From: Polytrichum commune
Lineage: Eukaryota; Streptophyta; Polytrichopsida; Polytrichales; Polytrichaceae
Assembly (NCBI GenBank): GCA_950295325.1
Contig: OX485803.1
Coordinates: 72,247,554-72,311,553 of the forward strand
Direction of reading: 5' to 3'
DNA length: 64,000 nucleotides
A program made the position numbers and the translations under genes. Shown in pieces: positions 34,009-45,840 of the stretch; positions within the stretch are counted from its first letter, which is position 1, and every line of letters begins with the position of its first letter. Under the pieces are notes generated by a model. The model was given only the letters and a program-made list of their open reading frames with translations, searched no databases and was not told the origin of the DNA.

Positions 34009-36780
34009 GGCTCATTTCATTCCTCCACTCTTACCTGACATTGTGCTTGAGGATCTACACAATGCGAGTTGTAACATAAGTTGGTCAGTTTAGATTATAT
34101 GTCGTAAATTTGATTTTTTTTGTATTCTTCTAGGGGAGTGTAGTCTAACATACGAATTGTTATTAACTTTTGTGAGTGTTGTGATAAGAAATATATTGGG
34201 AGGGAGTATTGTTTTATGAACAGTGAATTATGGGGCACAAGCAAAGGTGATTTCCTCAAATGAGACCTTGATGGTTATGTGCGTGTATGAAGTGTCATTT
34301 CAGTTTTGGTGATAGTAAGTGCGATTTTAAATTTCCCAACAAGCATTTAGGATTTTAAGAAGAGTTCTCTTGTACGACCTAACAGGTTTCATTGATCTGA
34401 GCTCCAAAACTTGATAAATAATTGGGAAAAGGACTACCGTAGTACCATAGCTGGTTCGTTCAAAAATAATTCTTAAAATAAAAAACGTAAAAATTATGAA
34501 ATTATGAAGACAGAAAAACGAAAATAAAATTAATTAATTTTTGCAATCTTTTGGTGTTTCTAAGCCATTTAAGGTCATTTTTACTGATTTTTTTGCTAAA
34601 AATGAAAATTGAGAAATTCAGTTTTTTGAGAGGCGAACCTTATTTTTTCAAAATAAATAAATATTCGTTCGCCAGGGGACGAACCAGCTATTGTGTTACG
34701 GTACTCAGAGGTGTCACATACAATGCTCAAATACATATTTTTATTTTATTTTATTTTTCCTAACCGGATGATCAAACATAAATACAGTTTTCTATTCATT
34801 TAGTTTTCAAAGGGGTCCGGTTTGTAACCGAGAGGAGTAAACAAGGTGGGGAAATGAACCAAATATGTTTTGGATGACTAGGCTCCAACCAGTGCCCGGG
34901 AAGTTTTTGGGCATAGTCGGTCAATATCCTAGTGATTCTAAATCCAACCAGTTACATGTTGACATCTTCCGGTTTTGCTTTATTCATTTGAGGTATATTC
35001 TATAAATTCCTCTACAATGATCGGTAATTCTCTTGAAGTCTCAAACTTCAACTAGTTATTTCTCAAACTCAACTAGTTTATTTGTAACTAACCACCGGTT
35101 CTCCTTGAGTAGTGGCTCCAACTCATCATCCTACCTCCTCAACTAATTCAAAGGTTATCTAGGGGGTTCTTAGAGGGTTGCACTCAAATTTCTCCCTGTT
35201 GAATGTACAGCATTATTCAAAACATCATTATGAAGAGTGTGGACTTTGAACCCCAACCTCAAGTTCCCCTCTTGATTGGCCATTGCCTCTTTACCCATGC
35301 AAACTACCTTGGGTCAAAATCAAAGCACAAAATTTTATAAATTTGTTAATCAATTTGTATGGCAACCACAATAAACAAATATATCATGTACTTTGTTACT
35401 CTAGTAACAAATACTCAAATAGTGTGGATTTTCAAAAATTAGTGTTGGGCAACCAAATTACAATTATAATTGTACAAATTTCAACATGAACACTAATTAT
35501 TATATTCTAAAAACTAAAATGACAACTCATTGTTTGAAAGAAACAGAATGTCACTGATCTACACTATCCACTTTGTTGCAAATCTCAATGACGTATGTGG
35601 GTTACTATGAAATTAAAGCCCCTTATATACGAGAAGTTTATAAAGAAAAACAAATGCATACGTCCTAATTGCATGCTAGAAAATGGATTTGTGTATTTAT
35701 ACTAAGCTTTTTAGTTTAATGTGGTAAATGCCTCCACTACGTATACAATTTATATATCATGAATTATTTAGGCCTTCATTACACATAAATACCACTTTCA
35801 CTTTCCAATGAAAAAAATCACTTTTATCCATAGCATGTAACTCATTGATTGCATCAAACAAACAAAGACAAGAGCACAATAACTTAGCCATAATTTGGAG
35901 AGCATAATCCAAGGAAGTTCATGAGTGCTCCAAGAGCCACTAGTTTGTAAAAACCTAGAACCTAAATGCAAACCCTAACAAGAACATACATGGTAGTCAT
36001 TAAGGAATATGATCATATGACAACAAAGGATGAAAACGTGAATCGAATGAAACTAACACATCTATTATCAATTTTTCCTTTAAACTCTAGGCCCCCCTTC
36101 TATACATCTACCTTTACTTCAAGAAATTTAATAACCTTTTTAGATGTACACACTAGTGAAAAATAATGCCTCTCCCTTATGTTTACTATGTAGTATGTAA
36201 GCTAATGCCTCAAATAACACCCCTTCTTACAATCATGTTAGTTCGTTCGTGGTATGAAGAGTCCACCCCCAAGGGAGCCTTATGTACCCACGTAAGGTTG
36301 CAAAGGAATCTTGACTTTCATTAATCATATTTATTTTACAAGATGTCAAAATTTGATGAACTCACGTGCAATAGCCTCCTTGTGGATTTGCTACCTCCCT
36401 GGAAATATTCATGAAACTTTTTAGACATGTAAGGGTTTAAAGACTTAGTGGTCACATTGTCTACTATTGGCACTTCTCTTTGAGTTCATAAGTGGTATGA
36501 AGAGCATGACTCCAAGGCTTTGAATACTACCCTCAAAGGTATTATCTTCTCAAAAAGGACCTCCAACTATGAATTGTTATCATGGGGGGTTGGAGCAATG
36601 ATATGGCATCTACAATGTGGTTTTTAGGACATTGGGGGTTTAATCTCCAAATAAACCTCCATTTCACATAGTGGATTTTGGATTTTATAAAAATATTGTT
36701 ACCCACCCTTTGTGGCGCACAAACACTAAAATGGATGTTTAGTGTAAGACAGACAACCCTTATTCACTTAATTCTTCTTA
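34009..36780. other. Spacer with repeat fragments only
   Basis: No gene recognised. It holds the third CCGGTT repeat copy at 34975-35110 (minus) and a fragment at 36190-36275 that is the reverse complement of the LTR-like stretch 13322-13405. Confidence 0.4.
34975..35110 (-). repeat. Dispersed repeat with CCGGTT motif, copy 3
   Basis: Reverse-complement match to 18475-18605 (TATTCTATAAATTCCTCTA, ATTTCTCAAACTCAACTAG, ACCGGTTCTCC). Confidence 0.7.
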
Positions 36781-36940
36781 TTATGATATCTATATTTGAG
36801 TGGTATGTGGTTTGATATGGCTCCAACTTGAACAGATACCATAAAGATATTTGTTCAAAAGTGATTGGACCGCTTGCTCAAAAGCATGATAACCACTATA
36901 AGCTCGATAGTCAACATAATCAAGGTGACCTATGCAACTG
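36780..36940 (+). mobile_element. Foldback family C fragment
   Basis: Contains TTTGAGTGGTATGTGGTTTG, ACCATAAAGAT and AGCTCGATAGTCAACATAAT, matching the left arm of family C. It abuts the family A copy that starts at about 36947. Confidence 0.55.
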
Positions 36941-36946
36941 CCCATG

Positions 36947-37393
36947 TAGTGTCACCAACACAAAATGTGAACCTAACATTGTTTGTCATTCCTTGTAAAA
37001 AAAATGGACATTCTAAATTTACAATGTTGTAACTATTGTCACTTACCGTAGAGAGCTCTGTATTTCGACACAAAATGAATCCCCCCATAGAATTTTGCCA
37101 TATGTCATGCTCACATTTGCTAAGACCCATTGTATCCCACGTGGAAACTACATGTTAACACATGTAAACATGAAATAGAGAGCCCTCTATGGTAATAAGT
37201 TACATTTCATCCACATTCCGATCATCCATGATAATATTTTACTACATAAATGTTAGGATGTAGAATGTACCATACTTGTAAAGTTGGGAGGTACCTATGA
37301 ACTTATCCATAAGAAGTGTCATTAGAAAGTTACCAAAAGTGACATAAAATAACATATGACACTAAATACTACACGAAATATTGTATTTAGTGC
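36947..37393 (-). mobile_element. MITE family A, copy 3 (inverted, interrupted)
   Basis: Matches the 32071-32445 copy (TTTGTCATTCCTTGTAAA, CAATGTTGTAACTATTGTCA, AAGAAGTGTCATTAGAAAGT) but is split by the nested element at 37043-37194. The right end is TAAATA...TATTTAGTGCC. Confidence 0.7.
37043..37194. mobile_element. Small TIR element nested in MITE A
   Basis: About 150 bp with inverted ends: TTACCGTAGAGAGCTCTGTA at the left and, read inverted, TTACCATAGAGGGCTCTCTA at the right. The interrupted host sequence is intact in the uninterrupted A copies, which confirms an insertion. Confidence 0.7.
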
Positions 37394-37399
37394 CATAAG

Positions 37400-37815
37400 G
37401 TGTTTTATGCCATTGTGACTTTTCTAATTTTACAAGTGCTATCATCCGCTTTTGGTATATTTTGCATCCTAAAATTTTTGTAATGAAATATTGTCATGGA
37501 CGATTGAAATTTGGATGAAAGCTTACTTAGTAAGTGACAATAATTGTAACATTGTAAATCTATAATGCCCAAATTTTTTTACAAGAATGACAAGTATATT
37601 TAGGTTCATAATATTATTTAGATATATAACAATGTTTTGTGGGACTGACAATATTCTACGTAGTATTCATGGAATTTCCTCACATTAAGACCGAAAAATG
37701 TTATGTTTACATTTAGTGTCGGTGACACTACATGGACGGTTTACAACTAGTATTGAGCAAGACAAATAGAAGTGGTGAACACCAAATTCAACATAAATTT
37801 TAGTGTAGTGTAGTG
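37400..37815 (+). mobile_element. MITE family A, copy 4, adjacent to the FTSHI5 promoter
   Basis: Same orientation as copy 1 (TTGTCATGGACGATTGAAAT, AGTAAGTGACAATAATTGTA, GTATTGAGCAAGACAA) with about 100 extra bases inserted near 37597-37700. It lies head-to-head with the inverted copy at 36947-37393 and ends ~390 bp before the FTSHI5 ATG. Confidence 0.7.
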
Positions 37816-38204
37816 TAGTAGTGTGTGTTGTAGCCTGGGGGTTTAAGGGTTTAGGGGATAAGGTAGTCTTCCAGCTTGGCCGATGATGATGCCCTGCTAG
37901 CTTCTCTCTTCCGTCTTCTCTCTTCTCTTGCTCTTCCCTTGTCGGGGAGAAGTTCGGGCGAGAGCATTGATCCAAACCCCAAGGATCGATTGCGGAGGAT
38001 GGTCGTTGGGGCACAACGCAAGACAACACAGTCATTTCCGCCACGGGAACGCACTCACTCTCAAGCTGAGCCTGACCTCCTCCGCTGTTGCAACAAACAA
38101 TAAAACAGAGTGCCAGCAAATGCGAATGCGGCTGTTGGCGGAGGAGGAGAGGTGAAGAGCGGTGAGGAGCATCATCATCATCTTCAGCATCATCCTCGGC
38201 AGGG

Positions 38205-41200
38205 ATGAGCGTCCTCAGCTCCTCCGTCCCTGCCGCATCGCTCTGGAGCTTCTGCGGTCACAGGGGCATCGTCCAGCCATGGAGGCCACGGAAGAAGAAG
38301 AGTACTATTAATGGACCCACCAATTCAAGGCTATGGGGATATGGGGATGGGGCAAGGTTGAAGTTGTACCGTGCTATGAGGGCCAACCCCTCGCTGACAA
38401 GGCGATATCCCTATGTGATTTCGAATGTGAGAGATGATGATTCTGGATTGAGCAATTCCTCCGAGAGGCTGCTTTGTACACATAAGCGTCAGAATTGGAG
38501 GGAGTTTGTGCGGTTCCAGAAGAAGGCTGAGGATTTGGCATCATCCTCATGGCCATCTGGGGTTTCTTCTTTAGGCGCTGGCTCTATTTCACAATGCAGG
38601 AATGGAGAAGGGATTAAAGCAAGTGGGAGTTTACTGGACACGAGGTATTGTGTTGGGGAAGTGGGTAAGGTCATAGTGTTTGGCAATGAGCAAAGGGTCT
38701 CAGCTGGAACTGAACCCTTTGCATTGGCAGACCGTGTGGGATTGTTAGCATTGAATTTGGGAAGGGTAATGGCACTTGGAATGGTTTTTGCAGCTTTAGG
38801 GTTTGGGCCAAGGGTTTTTTCGGGGCATGCTATGGCAGCTGCCCCTGTCATGACTAGGGTTGAAGATGTTGAGGATGTAGATATAGGAGATGTTGGAGAG
38901 GAGGATGTAGATGATGATGAAGAGTTGAGTGACAGGAAATATGAGCAACTGCGAAGGGAAGAGGAAGCAGAGAGGATTGAGAGGGAGCAGCAATTACGGG
39001 CAGCTCTTGGCATTGACCAGAAGCTCGAAGATGTAGAAGCTCTGTGGAGACAAGCAGAAAGAGATTCAAAGACAAGGGCAATGTTTGGTGAGAAGATTCA
39101 GGAAGCTGTGCGTAAGATGTATGCGGATGGCAGGCGGCTGAAGGCACTCAAATTGAAGGAGTTGGAGGCTGAGGTGGAGGAACTTCAAAGGGAAATGGAA
39201 GGTTATGCCAAGAGGGCTGAGAGAACTGCAGATGAATATGCGGCTGCCCAATTGGAATTGCAAAAGTTGGATAATGTGGAATCTGAGGATGATTGGGAAA
39301 AGAGGGACAGTTTAGAGAGTGCAGCTAAGGATGCAGAGGTGCGGTTTGGCGAGCATTGGCAGAAAGTGTTAGACATGCAAGATGAAATGGAAGAAAAGAA
39401 GATGTGGGTGGAAAGTGCACTCTCAGATGACCTGCCCAGAGTCTTAGAGAAAAGTGAGGCTGATTTGTACCAGGCCTTTCAGCAACATTTGCTCAGGCAG
39501 TCTGGTAACAAGATTTCTGGCGAAGACGGGTCCCTAAATGCAGACAAAGTTCAGATTGGCGAACTTGTCAGGGATTATGAAATGTCAGCTGATATTGCCC
39601 GGAATCAGACATTATTACCACTTGCAGTTGACGTCGAGGATTCTGAACAACCTGCTATTGAAATCGATAGTGAGACAGAGAAGCTTTATGATGAAATTCA
39701 AGGGGAATTGGAAAGAGGACTCACAGGTGACCCAACTTTTCCACCAGGGCTGGAGGCCGCCTTGGGTTGGAGGGCCTGGGTTAATGAGAGGAAAGCAGAG
39801 TTCAAGCAGTATCTTTTGGAAAATCCGGAAATTGGTCGTGAGTATGTCAAAGAGAAGCAGGAGCAAATTCTAATTGCAAGAGACAGGGTGGTGGCAGAGA
39901 CATGGTTCAACAAGACGAATAAGCAATGGGAAATGGCCCCTATGGCAGCCTCACATGCTGTCACGAGGAAGTTGGTATCTGGAGCACGGGTTCGTCATGA
40001 CCGCAAGGTCATGCTGCTCACATTGAAGGGTGATGACCGTGAGTACCGTGTCGATATTGGAGCTCTGGATGCAGAACTCAGGGATGCAGGAGGTTTTGAT
40101 GCCTTGTGCATGAAGATGGCCACCTCTGGAACTCCACCTAATACTGAATTTATGTGGATTCCTTTTAGGGAATGGCCTGTGTGGGATCTCTTCCAGCTGC
40201 CGTTTAAGGTGGTGTGGTGGTTGCTGGAAGATATCTGGAACTCTCCTTTACTGCTCTCGGTTAGGCCCTGGTACTTCCAGACATTGTTTGAGACTTTTGA
40301 GGAGATAATGATTCGCTTTGGGTTCCCTCTAATTCAGACAATCATGCCACTTCAGGCTAGGGTTGCCCTTGGGTTCGACTTGCCAGAGGGAGCGGAAGTG
40401 GCAGAGCCGACGAATGTGATGGTATGGCAACAAGAAGCACAGAAGAAAGTGGATGGGCGGTATGGGGAAGGCACTGGCTCTCCAGCTTGGTGGATCTCGC
40501 TGCCAATTCGTACTTATATTGTGGGCATACCTCTCTTTGTATTGTTTTCTTTTGTTGGAGGAACTTTATTAGCACCTCTTCGACCAAGGAAGCTCGAATT
40601 GAATGAAGCGCAGTGGAAGGAACAGAAACAAGAGCAGCTAGAGAAGGAGATCAACAGGGAGGTGAAGAAGGATGTGTTAGATCCTATTAAGAATGTTTTT
40701 GACAACATGAAGAGGGTTAAGCGACCCCAAGTTAGACTCCAGGACTTTGCAGGTATTGATTCAGTGAAAGAGGAGATTCTAGAGGTTATCAGTTTCTTAC
40801 GAAATCCACAGGTGTTCAAAGAGATGGGGGCTAGGCCTCCCAGGGGAGTGTTGATTTGTGGTGACTCAGGAACAGGAAAGACGACGTTGGCCTTGGCAAT
40901 CGCAGCAGAAGCTAAAGTGCCTGTGGTTGAGCTTCAAGGGGCAGAGCTTGAAGGGGGAGCTTGGGTGGGGCAAGGAGCATCGAATGTCCGGGAGCTTTTC
41001 AAAACTGCCAGGGAATTAGCACCATTGATCATCTTTATGGATGACTTTGATCACTTTGCAGGAGTGCGAGGAGCAACTTCTGATACTAGAAAGCAGGACC
41101 ATGAATCTCTAATCAATCAACTTCTTGTTGAACTTGATGGGTTTGAGACGCAAGAAGGAGTAGTGCTTATAGCAACCACAAGTAGACCATATGCTATTGA

Positions 41201-42353
41201 CGAGGCTTTGCGAAGGCCAGGGCGCATGGACAGGACCATACAGCTTCCAATGCCAAATCAATCAGAGCGTGAACAGATTTTACGGAAAGTTGCTGTCGAC
41301 ACCATGGACCCCAACCATGCAAAGCATGTAGACTGGACTGAGGTAGCTGAGAAGACAGCAGGTCTTACACCTGCACAATTGAAGTGTGTGCCTCGAGCTT
41401 TAGAGGCGAATGCCGCTGGGTACAAAATTGCTGACGACGAAGAGCTCTCCAGCGTTGCCGGGTGGCTTGCAACTTTCAACACTGTCATGCCTATGTGGTT
41501 TAAGAAGACAAAGCTGGTCAGAAAATGGAACGAAAATTTGATTGATTTTCTAGGTCTACGTTTATCAAAAGAAGACATACAGGCCGCAGTTGAGACCATG
41601 GACGTGTTTGGAGAGTCACATCCTGGACTTGAGCTTGAGAACCCCCCTGTTGTATGGACTAGAGAATATAAGTTTCCCCATGCCGTATGGGCAGCTGGTC
41701 GAGTTTTGGTCGCACTTCTCCTTCCCAACTTTGATATCGTGGATCAAGCATGGCTTGACCCAACTTCATGGAATGGTGTTGCGTTCACCAAGTTGACAAG
41801 TCGGCTGGAAGGAGGGTATCAAGAAACAGGTATCTTAACGCGGACTTACTACGAGAAAAGCTTGGTGTTGTGTTTTGGACCGTATGTAGCAGGACGCCTA
41901 CTACTCCCATTTGGTGAGAACAATAACTTATCGAGGGGAGAGTGGGAAAATGCGGAAGAATTAGCAGCTGAGATGGTGCTGCAGTATGGTTGGGGTCCAG
42001 ATGACAGTGCACTTATTTACCATAAGGCAGGCAACGACGATGGTTTGTCTATGGGTGACAGGTATGAGGAAGAGCTTGAAGCTAAAGGTAACAAGGTTTT
42101 CCAAGTGGCTCTTTTGCGGTGCGCAGAAATGTTGGAAAGAAATGAGTTGACATTGAGGGCTTTAGTTGAACACCTTCTTCAATATGACTGTCTGTCAAGG
42201 CAGGATATGGCAAGGATACTGGAAGAGACAGGTGCAGTAGCAGAGGATGAACCATTTGAGTTGGTTCCATATACACATGCAGATTTGTTATCTGGATCGA
42301 TGAACGGCTCAACTTACGTCACTAAAACATTACCAGCTGGGGCTTCCAACTGA
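38205..42353 (+). CDS. FTSHI5: FtsHi5-like plastid AAA ATPase lacking a protease site
   Basis: 1382 residues, single open exon. A Ser/Arg-rich plastid transit peptide begins at the ATG; membrane segments lie near 177-201 and 765-795, with an acidic stretch (220-245) and a long coiled coil (about 240-405) between. The AAA domain has Walker A GDSGTGKTT (886-894), a Walker B-like IIFMDDFD with Asp947 where active FtsH has Glu, and the second region of homology ending RRPGRMDR. Where FtsH proteases carry HEAGH, this protein has HAVWA (His1159-Ala1163), so zinc hydrolysis should be lost. This pattern defines the FtsHi group, and the length and AAA sequence match FtsHi5, part of the Ycf2-FtsHi import motor of the inner envelope, essential in Arabidopsis. 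The 5' leader (37830-38204) is GC-richer with ATC/GAT triplet runs. The absence of introns over 4.1 kb is notable. The start is the first ATG of the frame with a transit-like N-terminus. Confidence 0.93.
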   Translation: MSVLSSSVPAASLWSFCGHRGIVQPWRPRKKKSTINGPTNSRLWGYGDGARLKLYRAMRANPSLTRRYPYVISNVRDDDSGLSNSSERLLCTHKRQNWREFVRFQKKAEDLASSSWPSGVSSLGAGSISQCRNGEGIKASGSLLDTRYCVGEVGKVIVFGNEQRVSAGTEPFALADRVGLLALNLGRVMALGMVFAALGFGPRVFSGHAMAAAPVMTRVEDVEDVDIGDVGEEDVDDDEELSDRKYEQLRREEEAERIEREQQLRAALGIDQKLEDVEALWRQAERDSKTRAMFGEKIQEAVRKMYADGRRLKALKLKELEAEVEELQREMEGYAKRAERTADEYAAAQLELQKLDNVESEDDWEKRDSLESAAKDAEVRFGEHWQKVLDMQDEMEEKKMWVESALSDDLPRVLEKSEADLYQAFQQHLLRQSGNKISGEDGSLNADKVQIGELVRDYEMSADIARNQTLLPLAVDVEDSEQPAIEIDSETEKLYDEIQGELERGLTGDPTFPPGLEAALGWRAWVNERKAEFKQYLLENPEIGREYVKEKQEQILIARDRVVAETWFNKTNKQWEMAPMAASHAVTRKLVSGARVRHDRKVMLLTLKGDDREYRVDIGALDAELRDAGGFDALCMKMATSGTPPNTEFMWIPFREWPVWDLFQLPFKVVWWLLEDIWNSPLLLSVRPWYFQTLFETFEEIMIRFGFPLIQTIMPLQARVALGFDLPEGAEVAEPTNVMVWQQEAQKKVDGRYGEGTGSPAWWISLPIRTYIVGIPLFVLFSFVGGTLLAPLRPRKLELNEAQWKEQKQEQLEKEINREVKKDVLDPIKNVFDNMKRVKRPQVRLQDFAGIDSVKEEILEVISFLRNPQVFKEMGARPPRGVLICGDSGTGKTTLALAIAAEAKVPVVELQGAELEGGAWVGQGASNVRELFKTARELAPLIIFMDDFDHFAGVRGATSDTRKQDHESLINQLLVELDGFETQEGVVLIATTSRPYAIDEALRRPGRMDRTIQLPMPNQSEREQILRKVAVDTMDPNHAKHVDWTEVAEKTAGLTPAQLKCVPRALEANAAGYKIADDEELSSVAGWLATFNTVMPMWFKKTKLVRKWNENLIDFLGLRLSKEDIQAAVETMDVFGESHPGLELENPPVVWTREYKFPHAVWAAGRVLVALLLPNFDIVDQAWLDPTSWNGVAFTKLTSRLEGGYQETGILTRTYYEKSLVLCFGPYVAGRLLLPFGENNNLSRGEWENAEELAAEMVLQYGWGPDDSALIYHKAGNDDGLSMGDRYEEELEAKGNKVFQVALLRCAEMLERNELTLRALVEHLLQYDCLSRQDMARILEETGAVAEDEPFELVPYTHADLLSGSMNGSTYVTKTLPAGASN

Positions 42354-43840
42354 TTTTAGGTGTCATGGTTGTGAAGTTTCACAAGCCCTTCTTTGACAGT
42401 CCAATCAGGGCTGCTGTACAACAACTAGCTCTGTCCGCTTTTTAGATGCAGGGAAGAAGTAGCTGATTAAGGTTAGATGGTAGAACACACTTTCACGGTA
42501 TTCATAATATTCAACCCTTCCAGAAATTGTGGATCACAACCAACAGTGCTGAATAAGGAGAAATCTTAGCACATGCTATATAATTTGAACTCACACTTGA
42601 TGGTCAAATGTCCATGGTATTGTCTCTTGGAAGTGTAGCCAGCTCTGTGATGATGACAACCTTCTGATATTAAGGATTGATGTTCTTTTCGTATGGCTGG
42701 CAAAGATTCCAGTTGAGTAGCTCCTCGACCTCTTCATTGTGCTGGTTCTCCAAGTTTTTATGATGCTTGACTTGTACCAGATCTACATTGCGTGTTGTGT
42801 ATTGGTGATGCAGATCTTTCCTATAGCATTGGGATATTGGTGTGGTCTTGATACCCAAAAAAACTCCACATGTTTCAAGTGAGCATGCCATCATCTAGTC
42901 CTATTTGTGTCACATTTGACGCTGGAATGGACAAGGGAAAACTGATAAGTGTCTAGGAGATTATTCTCGAAGTGATTATTTCTACTTTTATTTAGAAGCA
43001 TCTCAGTCATTTCTTGTCCACCCCTTGTGTTGTCACTGCATTTCAGAGAATGTCTGAGCTTCAAACAGCCAAGAATGATCTCCGAATAAATTTTCTGGAG
43101 CATGCATTTGACGTGCTGTGTATGTAATTGGGCATCATGGTGCAATGTGACCTGGAATGACCGCGGGAAGCATCCTGAAGGAATCAACTTGGAGGTTGCC
43201 GAAGCAAATTGCTTATTCCTCGAACCTAACAGTTCTTGGTTCATCCTGTAGAGATGTCTCTGAAATTGCAAGCCTTTTGGTGGTAGAAACTTTTTTGTAG
43301 AGCTTTTGGTGGCCAGCTGCAGTTTACAAATTGCAATACTGCTCAGCTATTCCTTCCTTGTCCAGAGTTGTTCTGGAAATTACAATGAATCACTGATGAG
43401 GCAAATGGAGATGCATGAGCAAGAGAAGTTTGTGTGCCTGTTGTGATCTTTTTTTTAAATCACATGCTCTTGGCAGTGGTAGAGGAGAGCAGTGCAGAAA
43501 TAATCTAAAGCCATTTCTGTGGAACTTGTGAGGTACACATCAATTATGCTTTCACATTACACAAAGTTCAACTGTTTGTGTTTGTGGGGTTTATCAATCA
43601 AATTAGGGTTAGAAGTTTGATTGTATCAAAGACAAACAAAATTGTCTCGGGCGACTTCAAACCTTGGAAACTCTCATTGTATCTCCCAAGAGATATGGAG
43701 GCGAGGGAATTGTTGCACACGAGCATACCTCTCATCCATCCATGTTATTAACCAACCCCCTACAAGTTAGTGGCCGATTCATTTCAAGTGTGTCATCCTA
43801 CACTAATTGGGGACTTTGAACCTCCACCATTTACACCTAT
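42354..43840. other. FTSHI5 downstream region, probably 3' UTR then spacer
   Basis: No independent gene is recognised. Minus-strand frames of 74 and 126 codons (42670-42894 and 42891-43271) have no motif. The first ~1 kb lacks the window's repeat families, which fits 3' UTR and flanking single-copy DNA. Confidence 0.4.
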
Positions 43841-44192
43841 TTACACCCTAACTTTTGTAAGGTCACTTTTTGTAATGTCACTCCCTCTCTTATATCCCCA
43901 AACCCTAGGGAATGGATGTGTTCAGTTCAAATCTCCCTTGTTGGCACATTTCCTTCTCTTATATCATAGGTTTTGACATTAAAATAATCCACTACAAAAT
44001 TCAAATCACACCCTCACATGCATCACATTGTTATTAATGTCATTATTGCAATGTTGACTTTGTGCTATTCCATATTGTCACATGCTACACTAATTCTCTA
44101 TTATCATGCACCCATGTTAACACTGCAAACCTCCTTAATATCACGTGCACTTTGGTTGCCACAACATGATATTAGGGAGGTTAGAGTGTATT
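43841..44192 (+). mobile_element. MITE family B, copy 2
   Basis: Left end TTACACCCTAACTTTTGTAA and right end GGGAGGTTAGAGTGTATT. The body is alignable to 12874-13245 throughout (AAACCCTAGGGAATGGATGT, CACATGCTACACTAATTCTC). Confidence 0.75.
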
Positions 44193-44604
44193 GTGTGCAT
44201 AGAGTTTTGCAAAGTGCAGTATATATTGGTTGTGAATATTTGTATATTGAGAGTGTTGGACAATGGCAATTGTATTGGGAATAACTCAAGACTAGGAAAA
44301 TGTGGGCATAGGTGTCACCTATCATCCTCCTAATTATTTTGGAAAAATGATTACAATTTTGAATTTTGAATACGCTCGTTGGTAAATTATGCACAATGAC
44401 TAGCCAAGTGGCTAGGATTCCTAGAGTCTACGTAAACTTATCCATTGGAAAGATGAAACATAGCAAACTATTCTATAGTCAACACAATGTTTATTTTTAT
44501 TCCAAAAATAGCATTAAAGACCCAATGTCAATTTGGTGGGGTTCATTTGGAATTAATCGACCCTCAACTTGCAAGGGATTTGTTTAGTGGAGCCCCTTTG
44601 TGTT

Positions 44605-44636
44605 GAAGGGGGGAGGGGGGGGGGGGGGGGGGGAGA
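44605..44636. repeat. Poly-G tract
   Basis: GGGGGGA followed by about 20 G. One of several long G/C mononucleotide runs in the window (others near 1531, 14481, 16717, 46290 and 63771). Confidence 0.95.
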
Positions 44637-44639
44637 TAG

Positions 44640-45840
44640 CCCATATAGTACCACATAGGTGTACAAAAGGGAATATGAGAATTCGGCATACAAAGTAGAC
44701 ACATGGGAGGGGTATTATTTCACCTAGTTATGTACAAAAAAATTGGGTACTATGAATTTCTTTGAGGAGGTAAGTATACCCTAAGATATACCTTATACCC
44801 CTAGAAAACTCATATGTGTTAATCCACAAAGCAATATTTGTCATCCCCCACATCAAAATTCAACATTAATACAAATTGATTTATGAACATACATCCGAAG
44901 AATGTCAATTTTCTTCCAATTGCTTATATTTAGTATACATAACTGAGGCAATTCACTCTAGGATTTCAAAATTGGCATATACATACATGAGACTATAATA
45001 CAATCATGTTTTCTATATACGTGATCTCACGCACTTGTTATTGACTCTCAAAGAAGAGTGCCCCCCCCTCCCATGCCGTGTGTTTGGGTCCCCTTCATCC
45101 ACGGTGGATGAGTTTACGCAAACGCCACAAACCCCAAGCCTAGCCGTGCATGTGGTATCACCATTATGTGACACATCCAAGTCTTCCTCCCACACCTTGG
45201 TCTCCTTTGGGTCACTCCCATTGGCCAAGGCTACATCATTGTCCTCGGGAGATATCTTGTTACCTTCAAGCATGTGAAAGGCAACCTAGCTAGGGTCTCA
45301 TAAGTATGTTGTTATTCTCGTGCCCATGTAGAAATTTTGTACCTACACATCAATGTCACCCATGTATAGCTAACTTAGAGCCCTTCCATTTGCATCAGTG
45401 AAGGAGATGGGAATGGCAAAGAGGAAGATAATCGTATTGAGGCCCACTTGGATTCCAATGATAATATGGGATGGCAAAAATCTTGTAGTTATGGCCATGT
45501 TCATATGGGAAATGGCTTAGTGAAGTTCCAAAAAATGACAAAGGAAAATGACCATGTGCAAGTGTGCCAAACCCAATTTGTATGAGAATAGTGGAAATGT
45601 ATACAACCCATTCGAAATCAATAAAAAAAAATTGAGGGTTAATCTATAGTTGATTTAACAAGTTTGTGTTGTTATGTGTGTCTTATACATACTTTAGCTT
45701 TTATTATACATAGAGAAGGGGGAGGGGTGGGGGCAACACTTCTAAATCAATGAGTGTAGGATCACTTATTAAATGTCCCTATATAAGGGAATGACTTTGT
45801 GGCAACCGGGAAAGTACGAGTTGCATGACAAACTCCCCTT
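44640..45840. other. Spacer; acidic open stretch on minus strand unassigned
   Basis: No recognised gene. On the minus strand 45013-45273 is open and acidic (phrases MLEGNKISPEDNDVAL and KVWEEDLDVSHNGDTTC) and opens at an ATG, which looks coding-like, but no family is recognised. Confidence 0.3.

Noticed and set aside
38374-42312. Several minus-strand frames across FTSHI5
   Set aside because: They are antisense shadows of the 4.1-kb coding exon and show no motifs.
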